This document shows positions 1 through 11,506 of a stretch of DNA of 64,000 nt, piece by piece. The position numbers and the translations under genes were made by a program. This stretch comes from Moorella humiferrea (GTDB taxonomy: Bacteria > Bacillota > DSM-521 > Neomoorellales > Neomoorellaceae): positions 1 through 64,000 of the forward strand of contig NZ_CP136419.1 in NCBI RefSeq assembly GCF_039233145.1, written 5' to 3'. The first letter of the stretch is position 1; every line of letters starts with the position of its first letter. Below the pieces are notes generated by a model. That model was not told the origin of the DNA. It searched no databases and was given only the letters and a program-made list of their open reading frames with translations.

Positions 1-1329
1 TTGCCATCCAATCAACTTGATCTAGCCTGGCAGCAGGTTTTATCTATTTTAGAGAAAAAAATAAGCCTTCCCGCCCTTGAAGCATGGTTTTTCGATGCCC
101 GGCCGGTTACTATGCAGGGTAATACCCTTGTACTCGCCGCAGCTAACGAATTTGCCCGCGACTACATTCAGAGTCGTTATTATCCACTGGTGCAGGAAGC
201 CCTGCAGAAAGTCCTGGGCCGGGAACCCATTAACATCCAGGTAATCTGTTTTTCTCCTTCATGCGATTTTTCACCCGCAAGTGGGGAAATAGACAACGAC
301 GACTTGCCCCGCCTTAATCCTAAATACACCTTTGACACCTTTGTCGTCGGTAATAGCAATCGTTTTGCCCATGCAGCCTGCCTGGCCGTAGCGGAAAGCC
401 CGGCAAATTCTTATAACCCGCTTTTTATATACGGCGGCGTTGGTTTAGGGAAAACCCATCTCATGCAGGCCATCGGCCACCATGTGCTTAAGCATTTACC
501 TAATTATCGCGTACTTTATATTTCCTCCGAAAGATTTACCAATGATCTTATAAATGCCATCCGTGACGAGCAAACGGAGGAATTTCGCGCCAAGTACCGC
601 AATATTGACGTCCTCCTCATCGACGACATCCAGTTTTTAGCTAAAAAAGAGAGTACCCAGGTCGAGTTTTTCCATACCTTCAACCACCTATACGAAGCCA
701 ACAAGCAGATAGTAATTTCCAGCGACCGTCCGCCAAAGGAAATCCCTACGCTGGAAGACCGCCTGCGCTCCCGCTTTGAATGGGGCCTGATCACCGATAT
801 TCAACCCCCCGACCTGGAAACGAGGATGGCTATTCTACGGAAAAAAGCCGCGGCAGAAAATATAAGCATTCCTGACGACGTAATGTTTTTTATGGCCCAA
901 AAGATCGATTCCAACATCCGCGAACTGGAAGGGGCCCTGCTCAGGGTTGCTGCCTATGCCGCCTTTACCAAAGAAGAAATCACCGTCGACATGGCGGAAA
1001 GGCTTTTAAAAGATGCCTTAAATCTATCACGTCCGAAACCTGTAACCATAAACCTGATACAGGAAGTGGTGGCGCGTTATTTCAATATCAAACAGGAAGA
1101 CTTAAAAGCCAAAAAGCGCAACCGTACCGTTGCCTACCCAAGGCAAATCGCCATGTACCTCGCCAGGGAGTTGATGGATGCTTCCTTACCCCAAATAGGC
1201 GAAGCCTTTGGCGGCAGGGATCATACCACCGTTCTCCATGCCTATACCAAGATCCGTGACGATCTTAAAAACGATCCATCCCTTGCGCAAACAATATCAC
1301 AACTTATACAGGAAATAAGGAACCAGTAA
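1..1329 (+). CDS. dnaA: Chromosomal replication initiator protein DnaA
   Basis: DnaA binds DnaA boxes at oriC, melts the origin and loads the helicase. The 442-residue product has the full family layout: an N-terminal helicase/DnaD-interacting domain (about 1-90), an AAA+ domain with Walker A GGVGLGKT at 145-152 and Walker B LLIDD at 205-209, and a C-terminal DNA-binding domain with the signature [12 protein letters not shown] near 405. The start is a TTG at base 1, which gives the usual N-terminus; upstream control DNA lies outside the window. dnaN follows after a short gap holding near-consensus DnaA boxes. That the sequence begins exactly here suggests the window is the origin end of an assembled chromosome. 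Confidence 0.98.
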   Translation: MPSNQLDLAWQQVLSILEKKISLPALEAWFFDARPVTMQGNTLVLAAANEFARDYIQSRYYPLVQEALQKVLGREPINIQVICFSPSCDFSPASGEIDNDDLPRLNPKYTFDTFVVGNSNRFAHAACLAVAESPANSYNPLFIYGGVGLGKTHLMQAIGHHVLKHLPNYRVLYISSERFTNDLINAIRDEQTEEFRAKYRNIDVLLIDDIQFLAKKESTQVEFFHTFNHLYEANKQIVISSDRPPKEIPTLEDRLRSRFEWGLITDIQPPDLETRMAILRKKAAAENISIPDDVMFFMAQKIDSNIRELEGALLRVAAYAAFTKEEITVDMAERLLKDALNLSRPKPVTINLIQEVVARYFNIKQEDLKAKKRNRTVAYPRQIAMYLARELMDASLPQIGEAFGGRDHTTVLHAYTKIRDDLKNDPSLAQTISQLIQEIRNQ

Positions 1330-1420
1330 TGCACAACCACAAAAGCTTTTCTTATTTACCTTTTTCTCACCTTTCAACATATCCACAGGCCCTATTACTA
1401 CGACTACTTATTTATTTTTA
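1327..1420. promoter_or_regulatory. dnaA-dnaN gap with near-consensus DnaA boxes
   Basis: The gap holds TAATGCACA (1327-1335) and ATATCCACA (1379-1387), each one mismatch from the DnaA box TTATNCACA and on the same strand. They are followed by an AT-rich run (about 1400-1421) that could unwind easily. In many Firmicutes part of oriC lies between dnaA and dnaN. This is a candidate only: two weak boxes do not prove an origin, and the region upstream of dnaA is not visible. Confidence 0.4.
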
Positions 1421-1443
1421 AGATGATGATGGAGGAAGCATTT

Positions 1444-2601
1444 ATGCACGTTTCCTGTTCCCAACCCCAACTGCTGCAGGCGGTCCAAAAAGTTCATCGC
1501 GCTGTAGCTTCAACAACTACAATGACTGCCCTTACGGGTATTTTATTCCAGGCAGACGAAAATATGCTTACCCTCCAGGGAACGGATCTCGATTTAGGCA
1601 TTATATATAGTTTTCCCGTTGAAGTTATAATACCGGGAGAAATTCTTCTGCCGGCCCGGATTTTTACTGAAATGGTACGGCGTCTACCACCTACAAACGT
1701 AACAATCCAACTTCTTGCCGACAATACGGTAGAGTTAACCTACATGCAGTCAAGAGTCCATTTAAATAGCCTCGATCCAAACCAATATCCTTCTTTCCCG
1801 GAAATTGAAGGGGAAACAACTCTAGAAATAGATATTAAAACATTGAAAGATGCCATACGCAAAGTAAGTATTGCCAGCAGCAGCGAAGACTTGCGCAGTA
1901 TTTTTAGCGGCATTCTCCTTGAAGTAAACCCAAAAGCCCAACAATTTAACCTGGTGGCCACCGACACCCATCGTCTCGCCCTTTACAGGGGATCTTTTGT
2001 TTCATCGACTATTAAGACCGACGATGAAATAAACGCCCTTATTAGTAGCCGATCCTTAAATGAACTTGCCCGGCTTCTTCCAGGAGAAGAGGGTACCGTC
2101 CAAATAACCATAGGTTCTGCCCAAATATTCGCCTGTCATGATAATTTAAAACTTTATGCCCGTCTCCTTGATGGAAAATTTCCCCATTACCAACAAGTAA
2201 TTCCTCAATCTTATACAACCAGGATAAAAATGTCTACCAGGGAATTATTAGAAACAACCGAACGTGCTGTCCTTCTCGCCAGGGATGAAGTAAAAGCGCG
2301 CTCCCATATAATAATCCTGCAGATCGGTGAAACTTTTAAAATAAAAAGCGAAGCCGCAGAAGTAGGTCACCTGGAGGAAGAATTATCGGCACAAATTGAC
2401 GGAGAACCGTTAACCCTTGCCTTAAACGGCCGTTATCTACTGGAAACATTGCGCATACTAGACAGCGAGGAAGTAGTCCTCGAGCTCTCCTCGCCGTTAA
2501 AACCGATTGTAGTTAAACCCGAAGGCCAGGATAATTATTTCTGCCTCATTCTGCCGATAAGAATAAATACAACGGTGCCGGAAAGGGAATATCATGGCTA
2601 A
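1444..2601 (+). CDS. dnaN: DNA polymerase III beta subunit (sliding clamp)
   Basis: DnaN forms the ring-shaped clamp that tethers the replicative polymerase to DNA. The protein of about 385 residues starting MHVSCSQPQLLQAVQKV matches the family length and N-terminus, with three clamp-fold repeats and the C-terminal end CLILPIR. An in-frame ATG lies at 1423, but GGAGG at 1431-1435 sits 8 bases before the ATG at 1444, so that start is preferred. The stop overlaps the start of the next gene by 8 bases, indicating coupled translation. Confidence 0.97.
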   Translation: MHVSCSQPQLLQAVQKVHRAVASTTTMTALTGILFQADENMLTLQGTDLDLGIIYSFPVEVIIPGEILLPARIFTEMVRRLPPTNVTIQLLADNTVELTYMQSRVHLNSLDPNQYPSFPEIEGETTLEIDIKTLKDAIRKVSIASSSEDLRSIFSGILLEVNPKAQQFNLVATDTHRLALYRGSFVSSTIKTDDEINALISSRSLNELARLLPGEEGTVQITIGSAQIFACHDNLKLYARLLDGKFPHYQQVIPQSYTTRIKMSTRELLETTERAVLLARDEVKARSHIIILQIGETFKIKSEAAEVGHLEEELSAQIDGEPLTLALNGRYLLETLRILDSEEVVLELSSPLKPIVVKPEGQDNYFCLILPIRINTTVPEREYHG

Positions 2602-2821
2602 TCGTATCTTTCCCATCACCACTTCCTCCATAAGGCTCGACCAGTTTTTAAAATGGGCCAATATAGCGGCGACCGGGGGCCAGGCAAAAGTCTTTATAAG
2701 GCAAGGACTGGTTAAGGTTAACGGTAGAGTAGAGACGCGCCGCAGCCACCTGTTAAAGCCCGGCGATGAGGTGGAGATTCAAGGTGCCAGATACAAGGTT
2801 AGCAGACATTCAGCTGATTAA
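2594..2821 (+). CDS. yaaA: S4-domain RNA-binding protein (YaaA/RlbA type)
   Basis: This 75-residue protein is essentially one S4 RNA-binding domain: RLDQFLKWANIAATGGQAK, then the turn FIRQGLVKVNGRVETR and KPGDEVEI. Small S4 proteins at this position between dnaN and recF are conserved in Firmicutes and are thought to act in ribosome or RNA metabolism; the exact role here is not shown. It overlaps dnaN at its 5' end and recF at its 3' end, so the three are translationally coupled. Confidence 0.92.
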   Translation: MANRIFPITTSSIRLDQFLKWANIAATGGQAKVFIRQGLVKVNGRVETRRSHLLKPGDEVEIQGARYKVSRHSAD

Positions 2822-3887
2822 TTTCCGCAGCTACCGTAGTCTTCTCTGGCACTGTGAACCTGGTTTAAATATAATCTACGGACCAAATGGTGTCGGGAAA
2901 ACCAATCTTCTGGAAGCTATCGCCTATCTTAGCTTTGCCCGATCCTTTAGGCAGCAACAGGACCGTTTTCTGGTAACGTGGGAAGAAAGCTTTTTTCAAA
3001 TAAGCGGCTGTTGTCTTTATAACCAGGAAAAAATCAAAGTAGATATCAATATTATTTACCGTGACGGCCATAAAGAGTTAACAATTAACGGTCAAACCAA
3101 CCGCCTCATAGATCTATTAGGTATTTTTCCTGTTATTTATTTTGGCCCCGACGACCTTCTCCTTTTAAAAGGGGCACCCGTACTGCGCCGGCAATTTTTA
3201 GATCGGGAGATAAGTACCTTAGATCGCATTTACTGTCGCAATCTCCAGTTGTATCGCCGCCTTTTATTGCAACGCAATAGACTTCTGCATGCCGTTAAAG
3301 ACGAAAGGGCAAAATTACAGGAACTTGAACCCTGGACCCTTCAGCTCATAAATATCGGTACGGCTATTATCCAGCAGCGCCATGCCTTTATTAATTCCCT
3401 TGCAACCCTGGCGGCAGATATCTACAAAAAAATGGGAGGAAGGGAAGATTTAGCCCTCGTTTATCGTCCTAACGTAGGCAGTATGGATGAGTGGATGGCT
3501 AAATTTAAATCCGGCCGGGAAAGGGAAATCCAGGCGGGTTTAAGCCTTTGGGGTCCCCATCGGGATGATTTTTCTTTTTCCATCGGAAACCGTGATGCCC
3601 GCCATTTTGCTTCCCAGGGGCAGCAGCGGGCGGCCGTTCTGGCACTAAAAATAGCCGAAACAATGGTATTTTTTGAGGTCCTGGGTAAAAAGCCGGCCCT
3701 ATTGATGGACGACGTTTTTTCCGAGCTTGACTTAAGACGCCGGGAGGCCCTTTTGGAACTTTTATTTTCTGCCGGCCAATCCTTTATAACCACCACTGAA
3801 TTGTCAAACCTTCCTTCCGTTCTTCTTGATGGGGCAGCTATCTGGCAGCTCAATAGTGACGGAAGGTTAATTTTGGAACAAAAATGA
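2784..3887 (+). CDS. recF: DNA replication and repair protein RecF
   Basis: RecF is an SMC-like ATPase that helps load RecA on gapped DNA and supports fork restart. Visible motifs are IQLINFRSYRSL at the N-terminus, Walker A GPNGVGKTN, the ABC-type signature FASQGQQRAAV and Walker B ALLMDDVFSELD. The start is uncertain: ATG at 2766 is in frame, but GTG 2784 has GGTGGAG 7 bases upstream and gives an N-terminus closer to the family (about 367 residues). The 5' end overlaps the S4 gene by 38 bases, in a different frame. Confidence 0.95.
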   Translation: MPDTRLADIQLINFRSYRSLLWHCEPGLNIIYGPNGVGKTNLLEAIAYLSFARSFRQQQDRFLVTWEESFFQISGCCLYNQEKIKVDINIIYRDGHKELTINGQTNRLIDLLGIFPVIYFGPDDLLLLKGAPVLRRQFLDREISTLDRIYCRNLQLYRRLLLQRNRLLHAVKDERAKLQELEPWTLQLINIGTAIIQQRHAFINSLATLAADIYKKMGGREDLALVYRPNVGSMDEWMAKFKSGREREIQAGLSLWGPHRDDFSFSIGNRDARHFASQGQQRAAVLALKIAETMVFFEVLGKKPALLMDDVFSELDLRRREALLELLFSAGQSFITTTELSNLPSVLLDGAAIWQLNSDGRLILEQK

Positions 3888-3916
3888 GATAATGAACAAT
3901 GGTGGAGGCGGTATAT

Positions 3917-4141
3917 ATGTACCTGCACATCGGTAATGAGGTAGTTGTTCCCTTTAAAGAAATCATAGCCATTTTAAACCTTAACACTACAGCCCGTTCC
4001 ACAATTAATGAGGGTATTCTTACGTCTGCCGAAGGCTACAAATCGTGCATCATCACCGATAAAAACATATATTTTTCAACTATTTCCTCGGGCACCTTAA
4101 TGAAAAGGGCCGCTTCCTTCCCCGCAAACCTTGAGGAATAG
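3917..4141 (+). CDS. remB: RemB-like DUF370 regulator (YaaB)
   Basis: The 74-residue protein begins MYLHIGNEVVVPFKEIIAI and belongs to the DUF370 family, which contains the biofilm-matrix regulators RemA and RemB of Bacillus. Its place between recF and gyrB is the usual site of yaaB/remB. TGGAGG at 3903-3908 lies 8 bases before ATG 3917, so this start is preferred to ATG 3899. Function here is inferred from family and position only. Confidence 0.85.
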   Translation: MYLHIGNEVVVPFKEIIAILNLNTTARSTINEGILTSAEGYKSCIITDKNIYFSTISSGTLMKRAASFPANLEE

Positions 4142-6124
<1,983 letters not shown>

Positions 6125-6125
6125 G

Positions 6126-6150
6126 AAGGGGGTCTGACCCCTTTTTTTTG
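6126..6150 (+). terminator. GC hairpin plus T-run between gyrB and gyrA
   Basis: A short hairpin, AAGGGG against CCCCTT, is followed directly by eight Ts. It looks like a weak intrinsic terminator or attenuator in the 43-base gyrB-gyrA gap and could lower gyrA transcription relative to gyrB. The stem is short, so read-through is likely. Confidence 0.4.
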
Positions 6151-6167
6151 AAAGAGGTGGAAAGTTT

Positions 6168-8588
6168 TTGGCCTTACAAGAGGGCGGTAAAATTTTAGAA
6201 GTCAACCTGGAAGAGGAAATGAAGCGGTCCTACATTGACTATGCCATGAGCGTCATTGTAGGACGGGCACTCCCGGATGTCCGCGACGGCTTAAAGCCTG
6301 TCCATCGGCGTATCCTTTATGCCATGTACGAGGAAGGATTGACGCCGGACAGGCCCCATAAAAAGTCGGCGGTCGTCGTTGGTACGGTGCTGGCTCGGTA
6401 TCATCCCCACGGGGATGCCGCCGTTTATGAAACTATGGTACGCCTGGCCCAGGATTTTGCCTGCCGTTACCCTTTAGTAGACGGCCACGGCAACTTCGGT
6501 TCCATAGACGGCGATTCCGCCGCAGCCATGCGTTATACCGAGGCCAGGCTGTCCAAAATTGCCCTGGCCATGCTGGCCGATATCGATAAAGAAACCGTCG
6601 ACTTTATTGACAACTATGACGGGAGCCTCAAAGAACCGGTGGTGCTGCCGGCGCGGATACCCCAGCTTTTAGTCAACGGCTCGGCCGGTATTGCCGTCGG
6701 TATGGCCACCAACATTCCGCCCCACAATCTGGGGGAAGTCATCGACGCCTTAGTTTTCTTAATAGATAATCCGGAGGCCGACCTTAAAGATTTAACAAAG
6801 ATCATCAAGGGACCCGATTTTCCTACGGGTGGCCTTATAATCGGCCGTGAAGGGATAAGAAACGCCTACCGGACCGGCCGGGGCAGTATCAAGATCCGCG
6901 CCAAGGCCCAGGTGGAAACCTTAAGCAACGGCAAGAGCCAAATTGTCGTGACGGAGATTCCCTACCAGGTCAATAAGGCCCGCCTGGTGGAAACCATCGG
7001 CGAGCTGGTACGGGAGAAAAAAATCGACGGTATTACCGACCTGCGGGACGAATCCGATCGGACGGGAATGCGCATCGTCATCGAGCTGCGCCGTGACGTC
7101 CAGCCCCGGGTCATCCTCAACCAGCTTTATAAGCACACCCAGATGCAGGAGAATTTCGGCGTCATTATGCTGGCCCTGGTGAACGGCCGGCCTCAAATCC
7201 TTAACCTTAAAGAGATGCTGGTCCACTACCTGGAACATCAGAAAGAGGTAGTGGTCCGGCGTACCCGCTACCTTTTGAACCAGGCCGAAGCCCGGGCCCA
7301 TATAGTGGCCGGTTTGCGCATCGCCATCCAATTTTTAGATGAAGTGATCAAAATAATCCGCCGGTCGCCCAATGAACCGGAAGCCTGCCGTGGTTTGATG
7401 GAGCGTTTTACTTTAAGCGACAGACAGGCGAAAGCCATTGTTGATATGCGTCTGGGACGGTTGACGGCCCTGGAGAGAGAAAAACTCGAAGAAGAATGGC
7501 AGGAATTACAGAAGCGCATCGCCTATCTAAAAGAAGTTTTAAGTAAAGAAGCTATGGTCTACGGCATTATCCGGGAGGAACTGCTGGAGCTTAAAAATAA
7601 ATTCGGCGATCCCCGCCGCACCCAGATCGTACTTGAGGAAGAAAACTTAGAATTAGAAGACCTTGTTGCCCGTGAAGACATCGTCGTCACCTTGACCCGG
7701 CGCGGCTATATCAAGCGTCAGCCGGTAGACACTTACCGCAGCCAGAAACGGGGCGGCCGCGGCATCCAGGCCATGGGCACCAGGGAAGAAGACTTCGTCC
7801 AGGACATTTTTGTCACTACCACCCATCATTATCTTCTTTTCTTTACAAATCACGGCAGGGTTTTTCATTTAAGGGGTCATGAAATACCCGAAGCCGGTCG
7901 CCAGGCACGGGGCACACCTGTCGTTAATTTGATTTACTTAAACAAAGGTGAATCTATCACCACCGTCATTCCTATCCGCGACCTGGATGAAGACGCCTAC
8001 CTCTTTATGGCCACCAGGAAGGGAACGGTAAAGAAAACCCATCTTGGCGAATACCGTTCGTCCCGCCGGGACGGTTTGATCGCCATAGGTTTGGAAGAAG
8101 GCGACGAGCTCATCGGCGTCCTGCGGACAGAAGGCAGCCATGAGGTAATGATGGTTACGCGTCAGGGTAAGGCCATACGTTTTAACGAAGGGGAGGTGCG
8201 TCCCATGGGGCGTACCGCCCACGGCGTGAAGGGCATAACCCTTGCCGACGATGACGAAGTTGTCGGACTGGTCCGGGTAAAGGAAGATGCGGAACTGGTC
8301 GTCGTTTCCGCCAAAGGCTTTGGCAAGCGGACACCTCTGGAAGAATACCGTCCCCAGGGCAGGGGAGGAAAAGGGATTATAACTATGAATGTTACCGACA
8401 GGACGGGTCCGGTGGCGGCAGTGGCCGTTGTCATGCCTGACGAAGAGCTGATGTTGATATCGGCCGAAGGAATCCTCATTCGCCTGGGAGTGGAAGACAT
8501 CTCCCGGCAGGGCCGTAATACCCAGGGCGTCACATTGATGCGGTTGGATCCCAATGATCGGGTGGTGGCCATAGCCCGCGTTCAATAA
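6168..8588 (+). CDS. gyrA: DNA gyrase subunit A
   Basis: GyrA carries the DNA cleavage-religation activity of gyrase. The 806-residue protein has the N-terminal breakage-reunion domain with the catalytic tyrosine in [11 protein letters not shown] (Tyr123), a coiled-coil tower, and six C-terminal beta-pinwheel repeats, including the GyrA box QKRGGRG near 525. TTG 6168 is the start, with GAGGTGG 7 bases upstream. At the quinolone-resistance positions it has Ala84 and Glu88 in HGDAAVYE, where E. coli has Ser83 and Asp87. Confidence 0.98.
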   Translation: MALQEGGKILEVNLEEEMKRSYIDYAMSVIVGRALPDVRDGLKPVHRRILYAMYEEGLTPDRPHKKSAVVVGTVLARYHPHGDAAVYETMVRLAQDFACRYPLVDGHGNFGSIDGDSAAAMRYTEARLSKIALAMLADIDKETVDFIDNYDGSLKEPVVLPARIPQLLVNGSAGIAVGMATNIPPHNLGEVIDALVFLIDNPEADLKDLTKIIKGPDFPTGGLIIGREGIRNAYRTGRGSIKIRAKAQVETLSNGKSQIVVTEIPYQVNKARLVETIGELVREKKIDGITDLRDESDRTGMRIVIELRRDVQPRVILNQLYKHTQMQENFGVIMLALVNGRPQILNLKEMLVHYLEHQKEVVVRRTRYLLNQAEARAHIVAGLRIAIQFLDEVIKIIRRSPNEPEACRGLMERFTLSDRQAKAIVDMRLGRLTALEREKLEEEWQELQKRIAYLKEVLSKEAMVYGIIREELLELKNKFGDPRRTQIVLEEENLELEDLVAREDIVVTLTRRGYIKRQPVDTYRSQKRGGRGIQAMGTREEDFVQDIFVTTTHHYLLFFTNHGRVFHLRGHEIPEAGRQARGTPVVNLIYLNKGESITTVIPIRDLDEDAYLFMATRKGTVKKTHLGEYRSSRRDGLIAIGLEEGDELIGVLRTEGSHEVMMVTRQGKAIRFNEGEVRPMGRTAHGVKGITLADDDEVVGLVRVKEDAELVVVSAKGFGKRTPLEEYRPQGRGGKGIITMNVTDRTGPVAAVAVVMPDEELMLISAEGILIRLGVEDISRQGRNTQGVTLMRLDPNDRVVAIARVQ

Positions 8589-8631
8589 TATTTAAATTAT
8601 AACCCTGAAAATAAGATCATGTTTAAAGGTT

Positions 8632-8661
8632 ATTGCTTAAGCAATGACCCTGTAGTAGAAT
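8632..8661 (+). promoter_or_regulatory. pdxST promoter with palindromic operator candidate
   Basis: TTGCTT (8633-8638) and TAGAAT (8656-8661) are 17 bases apart, a good housekeeping promoter. A perfect 14-base palindrome, ATTGCTTAAGCAAT (8632-8645), covers the whole -35 element, a typical place for a repressor site. PdxR/MocR-type regulation of pdxST is known in other Firmicutes, but no such regulator is visible here. Confidence 0.6.
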
Positions 8662-8711
8662 GAAGTTATCAACCTGAAGGGTCGCAGAGTGGAGCAATGG
8701 GGGGAAGAAAA

Positions 8712-9599
8712 ATGGCAGCAGAAAAAGGAACATGGACGGTAAAGAAAGGCCTGGCGGAGATGCTCAAAGGCGGCGTCATTATGGACGTAACCACTCCGGA
8801 ACAGGCAAAAATAGCCGAAGAAGCCGGCGCCTGCGCCGTCATGGCCCTGGAACGGGTACCGGCCGATATCCGTGCCGCCGGCGGGGTGGCCCGCATGGCC
8901 GACCCGACGATTATCCTGCGCATTATGGACGCCGTAACCATCCCGGTGATGGCCAAAGCTAGAATCGGCCACTTCGTAGAAGCCCAGATTTTAGAGGCCC
9001 TGGGTGTCGATTACATTGACGAAAGCGAAGTTTTAACTCCGGCCGACGAAGAGTTCCATATCAATAAACATGAATTCAAGGTGCCCTTTGTCTGCGGCGC
9101 CCGTAACCTCGGCGAAGCCTTAAGGAGAATCGGCGAAGGGGCGGCCATGATCCGCACCAAGGGCGAGCCCGGCACCGGCAACGTCGTAGAGGCCGTGCGG
9201 CATATGCGCCGGGTGATGAGCGAGATCCGGCGGGTGCAGAACCTACCCGACGAAGAGTTGATGACCTTTGCTAAAGAAATCCAGGCCCCCTATGAACTGG
9301 TCAAGCAAGTCAAGGAACTGGGGCGGCTGCCGGTAGTCAACTTTGCCGCCGGCGGCATCGCCACCCCGGCCGACGCCGCATTAATGATGCAGCTAGGGGC
9401 CGACGGCATTTTTGTAGGTTCCGGCATCTTTAAATCCAGCGACCCCATGAAACGGGCGCGGGCAATAGTTGCGGCCACCACCCACTTCCGGGAACCGGAA
9501 GTCCTGGCCGAGATATCGAAGGACCTGGGGGAAGCCATGCCGGGTCTGGATATTGCCACCATCAGAAAAGAAGAACGCATGCAGGAACGAGGTTGGTAA
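8712..9599 (+). CDS. pdxS: Pyridoxal 5'-phosphate synthase subunit PdxS
   Basis: PdxS condenses ribose 5-phosphate, glyceraldehyde 3-phosphate and ammonia to pyridoxal 5'-phosphate. The 295-residue TIM-barrel protein carries [20 protein letters not shown], the [11 protein letters not shown] segment with a catalytic lysine, [15 protein letters not shown], the phosphate loop [11 protein letters not shown] and [20 protein letters not shown] 8712 follows a GGGGGA ribosome site; ATG 8697 is upstream in frame but less likely. pdxT follows 24 bases later, the usual partner order. Confidence 0.97.
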   Translation: MAAEKGTWTVKKGLAEMLKGGVIMDVTTPEQAKIAEEAGACAVMALERVPADIRAAGGVARMADPTIILRIMDAVTIPVMAKARIGHFVEAQILEALGVDYIDESEVLTPADEEFHINKHEFKVPFVCGARNLGEALRRIGEGAAMIRTKGEPGTGNVVEAVRHMRRVMSEIRRVQNLPDEELMTFAKEIQAPYELVKQVKELGRLPVVNFAAGGIATPADAALMMQLGADGIFVGSGIFKSSDPMKRARAIVAATTHFREPEVLAEISKDLGEAMPGLDIATIRKEERMQERGW

Positions 9600-9623
9600 A
9601 TTAAACAGCGAGGCGAGATAAAA

Positions 9624-10190
9624 ATGAAGATCGGTGTGCTGGCCATGCAGGGCGCCTTTCGGGAGCATATTACCTCCCTGGCGTCCCTGGGTGTTGAAGG
9701 CATAGAAGTCCGGCGGGAGAGACATCTCGAAGGTATAGACGGCCTGATTATTCCCGGCGGCGAAAGCACAACAATCGGTAAACTCCTGGTAGAATTCAAT
9801 CTTTTAGAACCCATCCGCGAACTGGCAGCGGGGGGTATGCCCGTGTTCGGCACCTGCGCCGGAATGGTACTTTTGGCCAGGGATATAATCGGCAGCGACC
9901 AGCCGCGGCTGGGACTGATGAACGTAAAGGTGAAACGTAATGCCTTCGGCCGCCAGGTGGACAGCTTTGAAGTTGATCTGGATATTCCGGTCCTGGGTGA
10001 AAAACCATTTCGTGCCGTCTTTATCCGCGCACCCTACCTTGAGGAGGTAGAGCCCCCGGCCGAATCCCTGGCCACCTTTATGGGTAAAAGCGTAATGGCC
10101 AGACAGGGAAACCTCCTGGCGACGGCCTTTCACCCGGAACTGACCAACGATCTGCGGATACATCGCTATTTCCTGGAGATGATAAAATAA
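9624..10190 (+). CDS. pdxT: Pyridoxal 5'-phosphate synthase glutaminase subunit PdxT
   Basis: PdxT hydrolyses glutamine and channels ammonia to PdxS. The 188-residue class I glutaminase begins MKIGVLAMQGAFREH and has the nucleophile Cys in FGTCAGMVLLA, the oxyanion region IPGGESTTIG and the His-Glu pair in FHPELT. GAGGCGAG upstream of ATG 9624 acts as the ribosome site. It forms a two-gene operon with pdxS and ends at an intrinsic terminator. Confidence 0.97.
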   Translation: MKIGVLAMQGAFREHITSLASLGVEGIEVRRERHLEGIDGLIIPGGESTTIGKLLVEFNLLEPIRELAAGGMPVFGTCAGMVLLARDIIGSDQPRLGLMNVKVKRNAFGRQVDSFEVDLDIPVLGEKPFRAVFIRAPYLEEVEPPAESLATFMGKSVMARQGNLLATAFHPELTNDLRIHRYFLEMIK

Positions 10191-10215
10191 GAGGGCGATA
10201 TCAGCCCTCTATTTT
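10191..10215. terminator. Bidirectional terminator after pdxT
   Basis: GAGGGC (10191-10196) pairs with GCCCTC (10204-10209) around a 7-base loop, followed by a T-rich run. The facing AbrB-like gene ends inside the 3' arm, so the hairpin can serve both convergent transcripts. Confidence 0.8.
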
Positions 10216-10346
10216 TCTATGCGCCCTATAATATGGTTTTCCCCGAACGCTTTGACCAGCAGGGCATCACCAGTATGAATTTTTAACTGGCGGCGAATCT
10301 CTGAAGGTATGGTTATTTGTCCTTTGGAAGAAATGCGTGTTTCCAT
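10209..10346 (-). CDS. Small AbrB/SpoVT-type DNA-binding protein (45 aa)
   Basis: Read on the minus strand, this 45-residue frame starts METRISSKGQITIP and continues SEIRRQLKIHTGDALLV, the classic swapped-hairpin AbrB fold found in AbrB, SpoVT and MazE-type antitoxins. GGAGGGG lies a few bases before the ATG at 10346. No toxin gene lies next to it: the neighbours are pdxT (convergent) and a sugar kinase (divergent). It could be a small transcription factor for one of these. The fold is well supported; the function is not known. Confidence 0.8.
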   Translation of the reverse strand: METRISSKGQITIPSEIRRQLKIHTGDALLVKAFGENHIIGRIEK

Positions 10347-10470
10347 AAGCGCTCCCCTCCTTACCAACTCCTTTACTCGCCATAGTCTATCATACCTAGT
10401 AAAGCAATATCAAGAAAGGTAGGCTACTATGGTTCCGGCAAAAATTCTATCACCCTGGAGGAAGGAATTC

Positions 10471-11490
10471 ATGCAAACAAAAATCCTGGACGTCGTCTCC
10501 ATAGGCGAGATTTTAATCGATTTTGTTGGCAAACAGAGCAACTGCCCCCTCGCGGAAGTGACCGATTTCCACCGCGCCGCCGGCGGCGGGCCGGCCAATG
10601 TGGCCGTTGGGGTGGCCCGCCTGGGGGGACGGGCCGGTTTCATCGGCAAGGTGGGCCGGGACGCTTTCGGAGACCATTTGCAGAAGGTCCTGGAGGAGAA
10701 CGGTGTGGATACCCGCGGCCTGCTGCGCGATGACGCGGCCAACACCACCCTGGTTTTTGTGGCCCTGAACGAAAGGGCGGTGCCGGAGTTTGTTTTCTTC
10801 CGGCACGGTACGGCAGATACCAGGCTCGCCCCCGTCGAGTTGCCGCAAGAGGTGCTTGCGGACACCCGCATCCTCCACTTCAGCTCTGTATCTCTGGCGG
10901 TGGAACCGGCCAGAAGCGCCACCCTGGAGGCGGTGCGGCTGGCCAGGGCGGCCGGAGCGGTCATATCCTTTGACCCCAATCTGCGCCTTTCCCTCTGGCC
11001 GGACGCCGCAAAAGCCAGGCAGGAGCTTCTAGAAGCGGTAAAACTGGCCGACATAGTCAAGCTGAATGACGGGGAACTGCGCTTTTTATTAGGTGCGAAA
11101 GCAGAAACACTGGCCGCCGGGGCCATGGCCCTGCTGGCCAGGGGCCCCCGCCTGGTAGCTGTCACCTTAGGGGAGCATGGCGCTTTGCTGGCCGGGAGAG
11201 AAAGAAAAATTCAACTGCCGGCCTTACCGGTACATGTTGTCGATACTACCGGCGCCGGTGATGCCTTTATGGCAGGCATGCTGGTAGTTCTGGCCGAAGG
11301 TATTCAGCAGGGGATGGACCCCGGGGTCCTGGATTCAGCCTGGCTGGAGCGGCTGGGTCGCTGGGGCAATGCCGCCGCGGCCCTTACCTGCACCCGCCCG
11401 GGGGTAATGCCGGCTTTGCCTATCAGAGGAGAAGTGGAAAAATTAGCATCGCAAGGAACAGGTAATGGTATTAGCAGGAAAGAAAACTAA
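10471..11490 (+). CDS. PfkB-family carbohydrate kinase (fructokinase-like)
   Basis: The protein of about 339 residues is a ribokinase/PfkB-family sugar kinase that phosphorylates a sugar or related compound with ATP. It shows the N-terminal SIGEILIDFVG, the family signature AAGGGPANVAVGVARLGG and the C-terminal DTTGAGDAFMAGML with the catalytic aspartate. ATG 10471 follows GGAGGAAGG; the frame is open from 10429. Substrate cannot be fixed from sequence; fructose, 2-keto-3-deoxygluconate or a nucleoside are options. It stands alone, convergent with the aminotransferase gene. Confidence 0.88.
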   Translation: MQTKILDVVSIGEILIDFVGKQSNCPLAEVTDFHRAAGGGPANVAVGVARLGGRAGFIGKVGRDAFGDHLQKVLEENGVDTRGLLRDDAANTTLVFVALNERAVPEFVFFRHGTADTRLAPVELPQEVLADTRILHFSSVSLAVEPARSATLEAVRLARAAGAVISFDPNLRLSLWPDAAKARQELLEAVKLADIVKLNDGELRFLLGAKAETLAAGAMALLARGPRLVAVTLGEHGALLAGRERKIQLPALPVHVVDTTGAGDAFMAGMLVVLAEGIQQGMDPGVLDSAWLERLGRWGNAAAALTCTRPGVMPALPIRGEVEKLASQGTGNGISRKEN

Positions 11491-11506
11491 ATGGGCATAG
11501 GCAGCT

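Noticed and set aside
7938-8585. 215-codon minus-strand frame inside gyrA
   Set aside because: Antisense shadow of the GyrA pinwheel region without start signal or family likeness.
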